A stretch of 64,000 nt of DNA from the NCBI GenBank assembly GCA_014385025.1, contig JACRTB010000008.1, positions 95,598 to 159,597 of the forward strand, written 5' to 3'. The DNA comes from Yanshouia hominis (GTDB lineage Bacteria; Bacillota; Clostridia; Oscillospirales; Ruminococcaceae). The notes under the pieces were generated by a model. It was not told where the DNA came from and did not search any database. It was given only the letters and a program-made list of their open reading frames with translations. This document shows, one piece after another, positions 32,316 through 40,493 of this stretch (positions within the stretch are counted from its first letter, which is position 1; every line of letters starts with the position of its first letter). A program made the translations under genes and the position numbers.

Positions 32316-33927
32316 GGTTCAAAATCTGTCGGTCGAATATCCGGACGGCTTCGCGCTGCGTCCGGTTTCCTTTTCCATCGCCGCGGGGGAAACGCTTGCC
32401 GTCATCGGGGAATCGGGCAGCGGCAAAACCACCCTGGTCCGGGCGGTGGCGGATCTCTTTTCCTGCCGGTGGGCGCGCGTTTCGGGAAAGGTGCTGCTGG
32501 AAGGGGAGAATTTGGTCTCCGTCGGGGAAAAGCGCCTGCGCCAGCTGCGGATGCGCCGCTTTTCGGTCGTTTTCCAAAATGCGGCCTCGATGCTGAACCC
32601 CGCGCTGACCCTGCGCGCCCAGCTGTACGAGGTCCTGAAAAAGCAGCTTCCGCGCGGCGAATGGCCGCAAAGGGCGGAGCGGCTGCTCGAGCGGGTCGGC
32701 CTTTCCGCGGGGGACCTCGACCGCTTCCCGCGCAGCCTTTCGGGCGGCATGGCGCAGAGATTTCTGATCGCCTGCGCCGTCGCCCTCTCCCCGGCGCTGG
32801 TGATTCTTGACGAGCCGACCAGCGCGCTTGACCCCGGGGCGGGCGCCGGGCTGACCGCGCTGCTGCGGGAGCTGCAGCAGGAGACGGGCTGCGCGTTCCT
32901 TCTGATTACCCATGACCTCGCCTTTGCCCGCGCCCTTTCGAACCGGATAGTGGTGCTCTATCGCGGACAGGTCGAAGAGACGGGGGAGACCCGCGCTCTG
33001 CTGGATGCGCCGCGTCACCCCTATACGCGCGGCCTGATCGGCGCTTCGGCCGAGCTGATGCCGCTGCGGGACCTCTGGGGAATCCGTCCGGCCGTGGAGG
33101 AGGCAGGACGGGGCTGTCCGTTTTTTGGACGGTGCACCCAATCCGCCGGACCTTGCCGGGAGGAGCCTCCGGCGCTGCTGCCGGCGCCCGGGGATCCGGG
33201 GCGACTGGTCCGCTGTCACCGCGGGGGCATTGTCACCCGCCTTGAGGGCAGAGGAATCGGAAAACAATTCGGCGGACAGACGGTGCTGCATGACGTTTCG
33301 CTGCGGGTGCAGAGCGGGGAAACGGTCGCGCTGATCGGAGCCTCCGGTTCCGGGAAAACGACCCTCGCCTCGATTCTGGCGGGCTTTCTTCCCCCCGATG
33401 CGGGCAAAATTCTCTTTGAGGGGGAACCCGCTGATTTTGCGTCCCTCCACCGGACGGAAGGCGGGCTTCAGATGGTCTTTCAGGACAGCGAATCGGCATT
33501 GAATCCGGCCTTTTCGGCCGGTCAGGCGGTCTGCGAGCCGGGAAATTTGGCGCGTCTTCCCGACTGCGAGGCGCGGGCGCACGCCGCTCTGCGGGAGGTG
33601 GGCCTCCCCGATGGGGATGATTTCTGGAACCGGAGGGTTTCCCATCTCTCGGGCGGGCAGATGCAGCGGCTTTGTCTGGCGCGGGCCCTGACGATGACGC
33701 CCCGGCTGCTGGTCGCTGACGAGCCGACCTCGATGCTTGATCCTTCGAGCAGGGCAAACCTTCTGCGGCTGCTCAAGGGCCTGCAAAACGCCCGGGGTTT
33801 TTCGATGCTGATGGTGACCCACGATCTCGCGGCGGCGGCCAAGGTCGCGGAGCGGGTTTTCCGTCTGGAGGCGGGAGGACTGGTTGAGCTGAGGCGGGAG
33901 GAGCTTCTTGCATTGGGCCTCTCCTGA
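32299..33927 (+). CDS. fused double ABC ATPase (DppD-DppF type)
   Basis: A single 542-residue chain carries both ATPases that are usually separate. Domain 1: Walker A GESGSGKTT, signature LSGGMAQR, Walker B LVILDEPTSAL, H-loop LITHDL, then the oligopeptide-ATPase C-terminal Cys region (CPFFGRCTQSAGPC), which in relatives can hold an Fe-S cluster. Domain 2: GASGSGKTT, LSGGQMQR, LLVADEPTSML, MVTHDL. Start ATG 32299 has GGGAGG upstream. It completes a full importer with the preceding four genes. Confidence 0.92.
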   Translation: MQPVLEVQNLSVEYPDGFALRPVSFSIAAGETLAVIGESGSGKTTLVRAVADLFSCRWARVSGKVLLEGENLVSVGEKRLRQLRMRRFSVVFQNAASMLNPALTLRAQLYEVLKKQLPRGEWPQRAERLLERVGLSAGDLDRFPRSLSGGMAQRFLIACAVALSPALVILDEPTSALDPGAGAGLTALLRELQQETGCAFLLITHDLAFARALSNRIVVLYRGQVEETGETRALLDAPRHPYTRGLIGASAELMPLRDLWGIRPAVEEAGRGCPFFGRCTQSAGPCREEPPALLPAPGDPGRLVRCHRGGIVTRLEGRGIGKQFGGQTVLHDVSLRVQSGETVALIGASGSGKTTLASILAGFLPPDAGKILFEGEPADFASLHRTEGGLQMVFQDSESALNPAFSAGQAVCEPGNLARLPDCEARAHAALREVGLPDGDDFWNRRVSHLSGGQMQRLCLARALTMTPRLLVADEPTSMLDPSSRANLLRLLKGLQNARGFSMLMVTHDLAAAAKVAERVFRLEAGGLVELRREELLALGLS

Positions 33928-33975
33928 CAGCAGGAAGAAAAAAGAAGAAAAAGGCAAAAAATTCTTTTTATTCTC

Positions 33976-34004
33976 TTGCCAATTCGATTTTACTGTGGTA
34001 AAAT
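33976..34004 (+). promoter_or_regulatory. promoter of the T-box/trpX transcript
   Basis: TTGCCA, 17 bases, TAAAAT, placing the start near 34011. Confidence 0.75.
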
Positions 34005-34010
34005 ATCTCT

Positions 34011-34303
34011 CAACCAATACTTTCAAACCTTTGATACGGAGATCAAACCGCGAGATGCGCCCACAGAGAGCGGGGGAAGCTGAGAGCCCTGCGGAGATGC
34101 AGCGCGGCAAATGGACCGTTGAGGGCGAGGGGAAAGGGCGTAAGCCCGATTATCCGAGACGCAGAGCCTGCGTTATGGGCGGGGGATGTGTTGGCATCCC
34201 TGAGAAAGCGGGCCGCTTCCCTGCGAGGCGGTCAAGTAAGGTGGTACCGCAGATTTTTTCAGAATCTGTCCTTTACGGGGTAAAGGGCAGATTTTTTATT
34301 TTT
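34011..34303 (+). promoter_or_regulatory. T-box riboswitch with tryptophan specifier
   Basis: The T-box sequence AAGTAAGGTGGTACCGCAG (34234-34252) is unmistakable. Upstream is a Stem I with AGAGAGC, GGGGGAAGCTGAGAGCCC and, on the 3' side, AAATGGACC: TGG at 34112-34114 followed by A fits a Trp specifier codon. The terminator pairs AATCTGTCCTTTAC with GTAAAGGGCAGATT and ends in TTTTATTTTT (34263-34303). Uncharged tRNA-Trp should stabilise the antiterminator and turn on trpX. Confidence 0.93.
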
Positions 34304-34366
34304 GCGGAAAGAAAAACAAACATCGCGCAGCTCCAACAGGCGCGCCCGCCCAAAAGGAGAATTGCC

Positions 34367-35398
34367 ATGAAAAAAAGAATCGCTGCCGCTCTGCTCGCCC
34401 TTTCCGCCGCCCTGCTCGGAGGATGCGCCTCCACTCCCGCCCAGAGCGCCGCGGAATCCGCCATGTCATCCGTTTCCGCCGCGCCGGAACCGATTGCGCT
34501 CGAAAAGCGCACCGTTGCGATCATCCAGCCGATGGACCACCCGTCCCTCAACCAGATTCGGGAGACGATCCTCTCGGAGTTTACCGCCCTCGGGCTGGAT
34601 GACAAGATAGAGGTCGTCTGCCGCAATGCAAACGGGGACAATTCGGCGCTGCCCACCATCTTTTCCGAGCTGATCGGCGGCGAAGCGGATCTGCTCATTC
34701 CGATCGCGACCGGAACGGCCCAGACGGCGGCCGCTGCGACCGACAGCATCCCGATTGTCTTTTCGGCGGTCAGCAATCCGGTGGAAGCAGGCCTTGTGGC
34801 CGCCTTCGACGCCACCGACCGAAACATCACCGGCGTTTCCAATTCGATTGCCATCGAGGAGATATTTGCCCTCGCCGCCGAGCTGACCCCGCGGGCCAAA
34901 ACCTTTGGCTTCGTTTACAACACCGGGGAGATCAATTCGGTGACCGGCATCGAGCGGGCCCGCGCCTACTGCGACGCGAATGACATTGCCTACGAGGAGG
35001 CCGCCATCACCGGCGTCGGAGAGCTGCAGCAGGCGGCCCAGTCCCTCGTCGGCAGGGTTGACGCTTTCTTTACCCCCAACGACAATTCGATTGCTTCTGC
35101 AATGCCGATCTATCTGCAGGTGGCGAACGAGGCGGGAATCCCGATCTATGTCGGAGCCGATTCGATGGTGGCGGACGGCGGCCTTGCCACCGTGGGCATC
35201 GACTACACCGTGTTGGGGCGGCAGACCGCACAGATGGCCGCGCGGATTTTAAACGGGGAAAGCATTGCCGAAAATCCGGTGGAACAGGTGGCCGAGTATG
35301 CCAGAATGATCAATCTGGAGACGGCCGAAGGCCTTCAAATCGAAATTCCGGAAAAACTGCTCGAGCAGTTTGTGGTGATTGAATCTCAGGAAAAATAA
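34367..35398 (+). CDS. trpX: tryptophan ABC transporter substrate-binding lipoprotein
   Basis: The 343 residues have a lipoprotein signal (LLGGCAS) and an ABC_sub_bind fold: VAIIQPMDHPSLNQIRETI, LLIPIATGTAQTAAAA, PIVFSAVSNPVEAGLV, VYNTGEINSV and FTPNDNSIASAMP. This is the TrpX type, the binding protein of the TrpXYZ system, normally with a permease (TrpY) and ATPase (TrpZ). Neither follows; the next gene is a thiolase. The Trp T-box supports the ligand assignment. ATG 34367 follows AAAAGGAG. It may use a permease encoded elsewhere. Confidence 0.85.
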   Translation: MKKRIAAALLALSAALLGGCASTPAQSAAESAMSSVSAAPEPIALEKRTVAIIQPMDHPSLNQIRETILSEFTALGLDDKIEVVCRNANGDNSALPTIFSELIGGEADLLIPIATGTAQTAAAATDSIPIVFSAVSNPVEAGLVAAFDATDRNITGVSNSIAIEEIFALAAELTPRAKTFGFVYNTGEINSVTGIERARAYCDANDIAYEEAAITGVGELQQAAQSLVGRVDAFFTPNDNSIASAMPIYLQVANEAGIPIYVGADSMVADGGLATVGIDYTVLGRQTAQMAARILNGESIAENPVEQVAEYARMINLETAEGLQIEIPEKLLEQFVVIESQEK

Positions 35399-35562
35399 GT
35401 CACGTGGAAACGAATTCCGCGATTTTGAAGGAGAGGAATTTGGTAGATTTGTGATGTTTCAATAATAAAAATACATTTTCACCAAAAAGCTGAAACGCGG
35501 CTTGAATTTTTTGGCGTTGCCGCCAAAACTGATTTCGAAAGCATGAATTCTCACAAGAACTG

Positions 35563-35591
35563 TTGCATCGGAAGGGGAAGAATGTTATATT
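35563..35591 (+). promoter_or_regulatory. promoter of the thl-crt-hbd operon
   Basis: TTGCAT, 17 bases, TATATT, about 70 bases before the thiolase start. The preceding 35399-35562 is AT-rich with no gene. Confidence 0.75.
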
Positions 35592-35661
35592 ATGAACAGT
35601 CCTTTCAAACCTGAACTGCGGGTTTGCAGAAGTAAACTTTATAAAAGTGGAGGAAAGTAAC

Positions 35662-36840
35662 ATGAGCAAAGAGATCGTACTTGTCGGCGCCTGCCGTACC
35701 GCCATCGGCAAGATGGGTGGAACCCTCTCCAATATTCCTGCCGAGCAGCTCGGCGCCATCGTCATGAAGGAAGCGATCGCCCGCGCCGGAATCTCCGCCG
35801 ATCAGATCGACGAGGTTATTTTCGGCAACGTTCTGACCGCTGCGATGGGCCAGAGCCCCGCCCGTCAGGCTGCGATCCATGCCGGCATCCCCGAGTCCGT
35901 TCCCGCGATGACCATCAACAACGTCTGCGGAAGCGGCCTGAAGTCGGTTAACATGGCTGCCGCGATGATCATGGCCGGCGAGGCCGATGTCGTCATGGCC
36001 GGCGGTATGGAGAACATGTCGATGGCTCCTTATGCGCTGCCCAACGCCCGCTTCGGCTACCGCATGAACAACGGCAAGGTCATCGACACGATGGTCAACG
36101 ACGCCCTCTGGGATGCGTTCAACAACTACCACATGGGCATTACCGCCGAGAACGTCGCCGAGAAGTACGGCATCACCCGCGAGATGCAGGATGAGTTTGC
36201 TGCCGCTTCCCAGCAGAAGACCGAGGCCGCTCAGAAGGCCGGCCTGTTTGACGCCGAGATCGTTGGGGTTCCCGTCAAGGTCAAGAAAGAAACCGTCATG
36301 TTCGACAAGGATGAGTTCCCGCGCGCCGGGGTTGAGGCCGCCGGTCTTGCGAAGCTCAAGCCCGCTTTCAAACCCGACGGCGGCACTGTGACCGCCGCGA
36401 ACGCTTCCGGCATCAACGACGGCGCCGCCGCCGTCCTCGTGATGAGCGCCGAGAAGGCCGCGGAACTCGGCGTCAAGCCGATGGCCCGCTGGATCGGCGG
36501 CGCCTCCGCCGGCGTCGATCCCAAGATCATGGGCATCGGACCGGCCTACTCCACCGAGAAGCTCTTCAAGAAGACCGGCCTCGGCCTCGGCGACCTCTCT
36601 GTCATCGAAGCGAACGAGGCGTTTGCCGCCCAGTCTCTGGCCGTCGGCAAGCTGCTCGGCTGGGATGCCTCCAAGGTCAACCCCAAGGGCGGCGCCATCT
36701 CGCTGGGTCATCCGGTCGGCGCTTCCGGCTGCCGCATCCTCGTTACCCTGCTGCATGAGCTGGAGGCGGGCCAGAAGGGCCTTGCCACCCTCTGCGTCGG
36801 CGGCGGCATGGGCGTTTCGGCCATCGTCGAGAAGCTGTAA
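35662..36840 (+). CDS. thlA: acetyl-CoA acetyltransferase (thiolase)
   Basis: Condenses two acetyl-CoA to acetoacetyl-CoA, the entry step of butyrate formation. The 392 residues contain the acyl-accepting Cys in [42 protein letters not shown] with the catalytic His, and the second Cys in [15 protein letters not shown] 35662 is chosen by family N terminus ([16 protein letters not shown]). Strong codon bias suggests high expression. First of three pathway genes. Confidence 0.96.
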   Translation: MSKEIVLVGACRTAIGKMGGTLSNIPAEQLGAIVMKEAIARAGISADQIDEVIFGNVLTAAMGQSPARQAAIHAGIPESVPAMTINNVCGSGLKSVNMAAAMIMAGEADVVMAGGMENMSMAPYALPNARFGYRMNNGKVIDTMVNDALWDAFNNYHMGITAENVAEKYGITREMQDEFAAASQQKTEAAQKAGLFDAEIVGVPVKVKKETVMFDKDEFPRAGVEAAGLAKLKPAFKPDGGTVTAANASGINDGAAAVLVMSAEKAAELGVKPMARWIGGASAGVDPKIMGIGPAYSTEKLFKKTGLGLGDLSVIEANEAFAAQSLAVGKLLGWDASKVNPKGGAISLGHPVGASGCRILVTLLHELEAGQKGLATLCVGGGMGVSAIVEKL

Positions 36841-36852
36841 AAAGATTTGGTT

Positions 36853-36878
36853 CCCGCGGGCGGCATGCCGCCCGCGGG
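36853..36878. other. 26-bp perfect GC palindrome between thlA and crt
   Basis: CCCGCGGGCGGCA and its exact complement follow the thiolase stop by 12 bases, with no T-run. It may stabilise the thlA mRNA 3' end and attenuate downstream expression. Confidence 0.7.
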
Positions 36879-36900
36879 CCGGTCAAAAGGGGATCATACC

Positions 36901-37677
36901 ATGAGTTTTGTCAGATATGAGCAGAAGGAGCAGTACGCTGTCGCCACTATCGACCGCGAAAAAGCCCTGAATGCCCTGAATTCCCAGGTTCTTGAGGACC
37001 TGAACACGATGCTTGACGGCATCAATTTTGACGAGGTCCGCGCGCTGATTATCACCGGGGCGGGGCAGAAGAGCTTTGTCGCCGGCGCTGACATCGGCGA
37101 GATGAGCGGCCTTTCCAAGGCCGAGGGCGAGGCCTTCGGCAAGCGCGGCAACGAGATTTTCCGCCGCATCGAGACGCTTCCGATCCCGGTCATCGCCGCG
37201 GTCAACGGCTTTGCGCTCGGCGGCGGCTGCGAACTTTCGATGTGCTGCGATATCCGTCTCGCGGCGGAGAACGCGAAGTTTGCACAGCCCGAGGTCGGTC
37301 TGGGAATCACCCCCGGCTTCGGAGGAACCCAGCGCCTTGTCCGGCTTATCGGAGTCGGAAAGGCCAAGGAGATGCTTTATACCTGCGCCCAGATCGACGC
37401 GCAGGAGGCTTACCGGATCGGTCTGGTCAATGCCGTCTACCCCGCGGAAGAACTGATGGACGCCGCTGAGAAGATGGCCAAGCGGATCGCGAGAAACGCT
37501 CCCATCGCGGTGCGTGCCACCAAAAAGGCCGCCAACGACGGACTGCAGACCGATATGGATGCCGCGGTTGCGATTGAGTCATCCCTTTTCGGAAGCTGCT
37601 TTGAAACCGAGGACCAGAAGAACGCGATGGGCGCGTTCCTGGAAAAGCGCCGTCCCGATCCTTTCGTCAACCGTTAA
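36901..37677 (+). CDS. crt: 3-hydroxybutyryl-CoA dehydratase (crotonase)
   Basis: Dehydrates 3-hydroxybutyryl-CoA to crotonyl-CoA. The 258 residues have the crotonase oxyanion-hole segment FVAGADIGEM, the first catalytic Glu region in NGFALGGGCELSMCCDIRLA and the second in FAQPEVGLGITPGFGGTQRL. ATG 36901 follows AAAGGGGATC. The order thl-crt-hbd puts it in the acetyl-CoA to crotonyl-CoA route; bcd and etfAB are not in this window. Confidence 0.94.
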   Translation: MSFVRYEQKEQYAVATIDREKALNALNSQVLEDLNTMLDGINFDEVRALIITGAGQKSFVAGADIGEMSGLSKAEGEAFGKRGNEIFRRIETLPIPVIAAVNGFALGGGCELSMCCDIRLAAENAKFAQPEVGLGITPGFGGTQRLVRLIGVGKAKEMLYTCAQIDAQEAYRIGLVNAVYPAEELMDAAEKMAKRIARNAPIAVRATKKAANDGLQTDMDAAVAIESSLFGSCFETEDQKNAMGAFLEKRRPDPFVNR

Positions 37678-37728
37678 AGAGAAGAACCGAAATGCTGCAA
37701 CAATGAAACAAAACGGAGGAAAGCTACT

Positions 37729-38568
37729 ATGAAAATTGGTGTACTTGGCGCCGGTACCATGGGCTCCGGCATTGCCTATGCGTTTGCTCAGGCCGGCTAT
37801 GACGTCGTTCTGAGAACCCGCAAGCAGACCACCCTCGACAAGGCGATGGGCTACATGAAGAAGACCCTCGACAAGGCTGTTGCCAAAGGCAAGATGGAGC
37901 AGGCCGCCGCCGATGAGATCTACGCCCGCGTCACTCCCGCCACCGAGATCGAAGCGGTTGCCGATGCTGACTTTATCCTCGAGACCATCGCTGAGGATAT
38001 GAAGATCAAGAAGGACATTTTTGCCGAGCTCGACAAGCTCTGCAAGCCCGGTGTGATCTTCGGCACCAATACCTCCTCTCTCTCGATCACCGAGATTGCC
38101 AATGGCGTGGGACATCCGGTTGTCGGCATGCACTTCTTCAATCCGCCCCCCGTCATGAAGCTGATCGAAGTCATCGCCGGCGAGAACACCCCCGCCGAGG
38201 CGGTTGACGAGGTCGTTAAGATCACCGAGCAGATGGGCAAGGTTCCGGTCCATGTCAAGGAAGCCGCCGGCTTCGTTGTCAACCGTATCCTGATCCCGAT
38301 GATCAACGAGGCCATCGGCATCTACGCCGAGGGCGTTGCCACCGTTGAAGGCATCGACACTGCCATGAAGCTCGGCGCTAACCATCCGATGGGCCCGCTG
38401 GCTCTCGGCGATTTGGTCGGCCTTGACGTCTGCCTCGCCATCATGGAAGTCCTCGAGAGCGAGACTGGCGATCCCAAGTATCGTCCGCATCCGCTGCTTA
38501 AGAAGATGGTCCGCGCCGGCAAGCTCGGAAAGAAGAGCGGCGTCGGTTTCTACGACTACACCAAGTAA
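37729..38568 (+). CDS. hbd: 3-hydroxybutyryl-CoA dehydrogenase
   Basis: Reduces acetoacetyl-CoA to 3-hydroxybutyryl-CoA with NAD(P)H. The 279 residues begin with Rossmann motif [20 protein letters not shown], and contain [29 protein letters not shown] with the catalytic His, [10 protein letters not shown] and [16 protein letters not shown]. Preceded by CGGAGG. Last gene of the operon, followed at once by a strong terminator and an IS200 copy. Confidence 0.96.
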   Translation: MKIGVLGAGTMGSGIAYAFAQAGYDVVLRTRKQTTLDKAMGYMKKTLDKAVAKGKMEQAAADEIYARVTPATEIEAVADADFILETIAEDMKIKKDIFAELDKLCKPGVIFGTNTSSLSITEIANGVGHPVVGMHFFNPPPVMKLIEVIAGENTPAEAVDEVVKITEQMGKVPVHVKEAAGFVVNRILIPMINEAIGIYAEGVATVEGIDTAMKLGANHPMGPLALGDLVGLDVCLAIMEVLESETGDPKYRPHPLLKKMVRAGKLGKKSGVGFYDYTK

Positions 38569-38580
38569 GCTCTGCGATAA

Positions 38581-38611
38581 AAGGCCCGCTCCTGAAGGAG
38601 CGGGCCTTTTT
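38581..38611 (+). terminator. terminator of thl-crt-hbd
   Basis: AAGGCCCGCTCC, TGAA loop, GGAGCGGGCCTT, TTT: a perfect 12-bp stem 12 bases after hbd. Confidence 0.95.
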
Positions 38612-38614
38612 GTA

Positions 38615-39314
38615 TGTCGAAAACCACTCGCTAGGCGAGTGGTTCCAAAGAAGGCTGCTGCCGATGATGTAGAAATAAAAACTCCCTTTGCTAGAATAAA
38701 GATGAGGTCTGCCAACTGCACCAAACAAGCAAAGGGAGGTCATTCGAAATGAACGACGTAAATAGTTTAGCGCATACGAGTTGGAATTGCAAATATCATG
38801 TGGTGTTTGCCCCGAAGTATCGGCAGAAAGTGTTCTATGGAGAAAAGCGAAAAGAGATAGGAGAAATTCTACGAACACTCTGCAACTGGAAAAAGATCAA
38901 AATTATAGAGGCGGAAGTATGCCCGGACCATATCCACATGCTCTTGGAGATACCGCCAAAGTGCGGTATCTAGTTTCATGGGATATCTGAAAGGAAAAAG
39001 CAGTTTGATGCTTGATGAAAAGTTTCCGGAATTGAAATATAAATACCGCAACCGTGAATTTTGGTGCAGAGGATATTATGTGGATACAGCGGGAAAGAAT
39101 GCAAATAAAATAGCCGAATACATTAAGCGTCAGCTGGAAGAGGATCAGGCGGGAGAACAATTGACCATGGGGAACTTCTAAGCCCGTTTACGGGTAGCAA
39201 GTAACAGTCCTTCGCAGCTGACAGATCGTACCAACGCGACGTGACGCGTGCAGCTAGTAATAAAGGGCTTTGCCCGTCTAAGAAAAACCGTCGGCTAGGC
39301 CGGCGGATATTTAT
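38615..39314 (+). mobile_element. IS200-type insertion sequence with intact ends
   Basis: About 700 bp, as expected for IS200. The left end has hairpin AACCACTCGC/GCGAGTGGTT (38622-38644), the right end CCGTCGGC/GCCGGCGG (39288-39306). Inside the left end CTCCCTTTGC (38682-38691) can pair with GCAAAGGGAG (38729-38738), hiding the tnpA ribosome site, the known translational brake of IS200. There are no terminal inverted repeats or target duplications, also typical. The outer boundaries are approximate. Confidence 0.88.
38749..39181 (+). pseudogene. tnpA: frameshifted IS200 TnpA transposase
   Basis: A Y1-type HUH single-strand transposase. The first frame gives 74 residues with YHVVFAPKYRQKVFYGEKRK and the metal-binding HUH motif DHIHMLLEIPPK, then stops at 38971-38973. 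The remainder, GYLKGKSSLMLDEKFPELKY through GYYVDTAGKN with the catalytic Tyr region, is in the +1 frame from 38978. A two-base loss near 38965 explains this. The copy is probably inactive unless rescued by frameshifting or in trans. Confidence 0.9.
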
Positions 39315-39538
39315 TGTCTATTGTCCGTTTTTGCTGGATCTGTTCATTTCCTACGGCAAATCTTAAAAATCGAAAACATCCTTATTCGGCAGAACCGAAG
39401 GCCTTTGAGGTGATGGAGACGAACGTAAATTCCTATGCTGAAAAATATCTTAAAAGCACTGAAAAGCGCATGGATGACAAAATGTTGCCATTTTAGGCAG
39501 CTACGCGGATAATTACGGCATATAACAAAACTGGTGAT
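39315..39538. other. stretch right of IS200, possible C-terminal gene scrap
   Basis: A plus-strand frame ending at 39496 reads KAFEVMETNVNSYAEKYLKS and KRMDDKMLPF and has coding-like composition but no credible start. It may be the end of a gene cut by IS200 insertion. I do not recognise it. Confidence 0.3.
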
Positions 39539-39582
39539 AAAAAGCTTTCGCGGAGGTGCTCACACCTCCGCGAAAGCTTTTT
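39539..39582. terminator. bidirectional terminator after gntR
   Basis: AAAAAGCTTTCGCGGAGGTG and its exact complement enclose a four-base CTCA loop. The perfect 20-bp stem has T-runs on both sides, 10 bases from the gntR stop. Confidence 0.92.
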
Positions 39583-39591
39583 ATCGTTAAA

Positions 39592-40299
39592 TCAGTAGTT
39601 AGCCTTTGTCTGAAATTTGCATGGGTCAAACGCCGAGTCGACATGGTGGTTCAAAAGCTCGCGCGCTCTTACCTTGTTGCGGGTGCGTATGGCCTCTAAA
39701 ATATCCATGTGCTCTTTTATGGATATCTTTGAGCGCCCCGTGCGCGAAAGCGCGTATTCACGGTGCAGAGTGGTGTATGAAAGTAGGCGTACAACAGTAT
39801 CCGCAAGCCATTTGTTGCCCGATCCGATTGCTGTGGTGGCGTGAAATTCGGTCAAAAAGCCCGCCATCTTGTGAATGTCATTTTGCTCGCAGTAAAACGA
39901 TGCTAGCACCATGCTCTCCTCAAGCTTGCGGATATCGTTTTCGTTAGCGTTGTCGATGAACAGCTCGGCGGCCAACACGTGTAGCGTGCGCAGAACAAGG
40001 GCGATATCCGCTGCATCCTTGCGCGAAAGCTCGATTATCTTCGCCTTTCTGCCGTGGCTTATTTCCAAAAGTCCGTCTGTCGAAAGCTTGTGCATAGCCT
40101 CGCGCACCGGAGTGCGGCTTACATCTAAAATAGAGGATATCTGGTTTTCGGTTATCTCGCTGCCAAGCTGGTCGGTGAGAATACCCTCTTTTAAGGCGAG
40201 ATACACTGCCTCCTTCATCGAGGCGGAATCTTCTAACTGATGCTGATATGCCTGTTTTAAAAATTCTGAAAGTCTGTTTTCGTCCGTCATCTGTTTCAT
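39592..40299 (-). CDS. GntR/FadR-family transcriptional regulator
   Basis: A DNA-binding regulator of 235 residues: winged helix-turn-helix with LGSEITENQISSILDVSRTP and VREAMHKLSTDGLLEISHGR, then an all-helical FCD ligand domain containing the His/Asp-rich positions (FHATTAIGS, KEHMDILEAIRTRN, LLNHHVDSAF). ATG 40299 follows AGGAG. It is divergent from the lyase/hydrolase/TRAP cluster and is the likely regulator of it and of itself; FCD domains often bind small carboxylic acids. Confidence 0.9.
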   Translation of the reverse strand: MKQMTDENRLSEFLKQAYQHQLEDSASMKEAVYLALKEGILTDQLGSEITENQISSILDVSRTPVREAMHKLSTDGLLEISHGRKAKIIELSRKDAADIALVLRTLHVLAAELFIDNANENDIRKLEESMVLASFYCEQNDIHKMAGFLTEFHATTAIGSGNKWLADTVVRLLSYTTLHREYALSRTGRSKISIKEHMDILEAIRTRNKVRARELLNHHVDSAFDPCKFQTKANY

Positions 40300-40329
40300 C
40301 AGCACTCCTAAGTTGGTTTTATATTCAGA

Positions 40330-40343
40330 ACAAATATATTTGT
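40330..40343. promoter_or_regulatory. candidate GntR operator at the gntR start of transcription
   Basis: The perfect palindrome ACAAATATATTTGT covers the expected start (near 40342) of the minus-strand gntR promoter, suited to autorepression. Operator identity is inference. Confidence 0.5.
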
Positions 40344-40348
40344 ATGAT

Positions 40349-40378
40349 ATTATCGCACATATATAACTCATGTGTCAA
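40349..40378 (-). promoter_or_regulatory. gntR promoter
   Basis: Minus strand TTGACA (40378-40373), 18 bases, GATAAT (40354-40349). Confidence 0.7.
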
Positions 40379-40390
40379 TAAAAAATAAAA

Positions 40391-40405
40391 ATTGTTGTAG
40401 ACAAT
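40391..40405. promoter_or_regulatory. candidate operator upstream of the lyase cluster promoter
   Basis: Dyad ATTGT-TGTAG-ACAAT, shortly before the -35 of the divergent promoter. It shares the TTGT/ACAA core with the palindrome at 40330. Confidence 0.45.
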
Positions 40406-40411
40406 TATTAC

Positions 40412-40440
40412 TTGTATATCTGTTTTTGTTATGGTATGAT
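40412..40440 (+). promoter_or_regulatory. promoter of the lyase/cysteine hydrolase/TRAP cluster
   Basis: TTGTAT, 17 bases, TATGAT, about 50 bases before the first lyase gene. Confidence 0.7.
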
Positions 40441-40493
40441 ATCCACAATGAAGCTTGAGGGCGAACCTCAAATCTTAACCGGGAGGAGAAAGC

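Noticed and set aside
38978..39181. Independent small gene after IS200 TnpA
   Set aside because: It is the continuation of tnpA in another frame, including the catalytic Tyr region.
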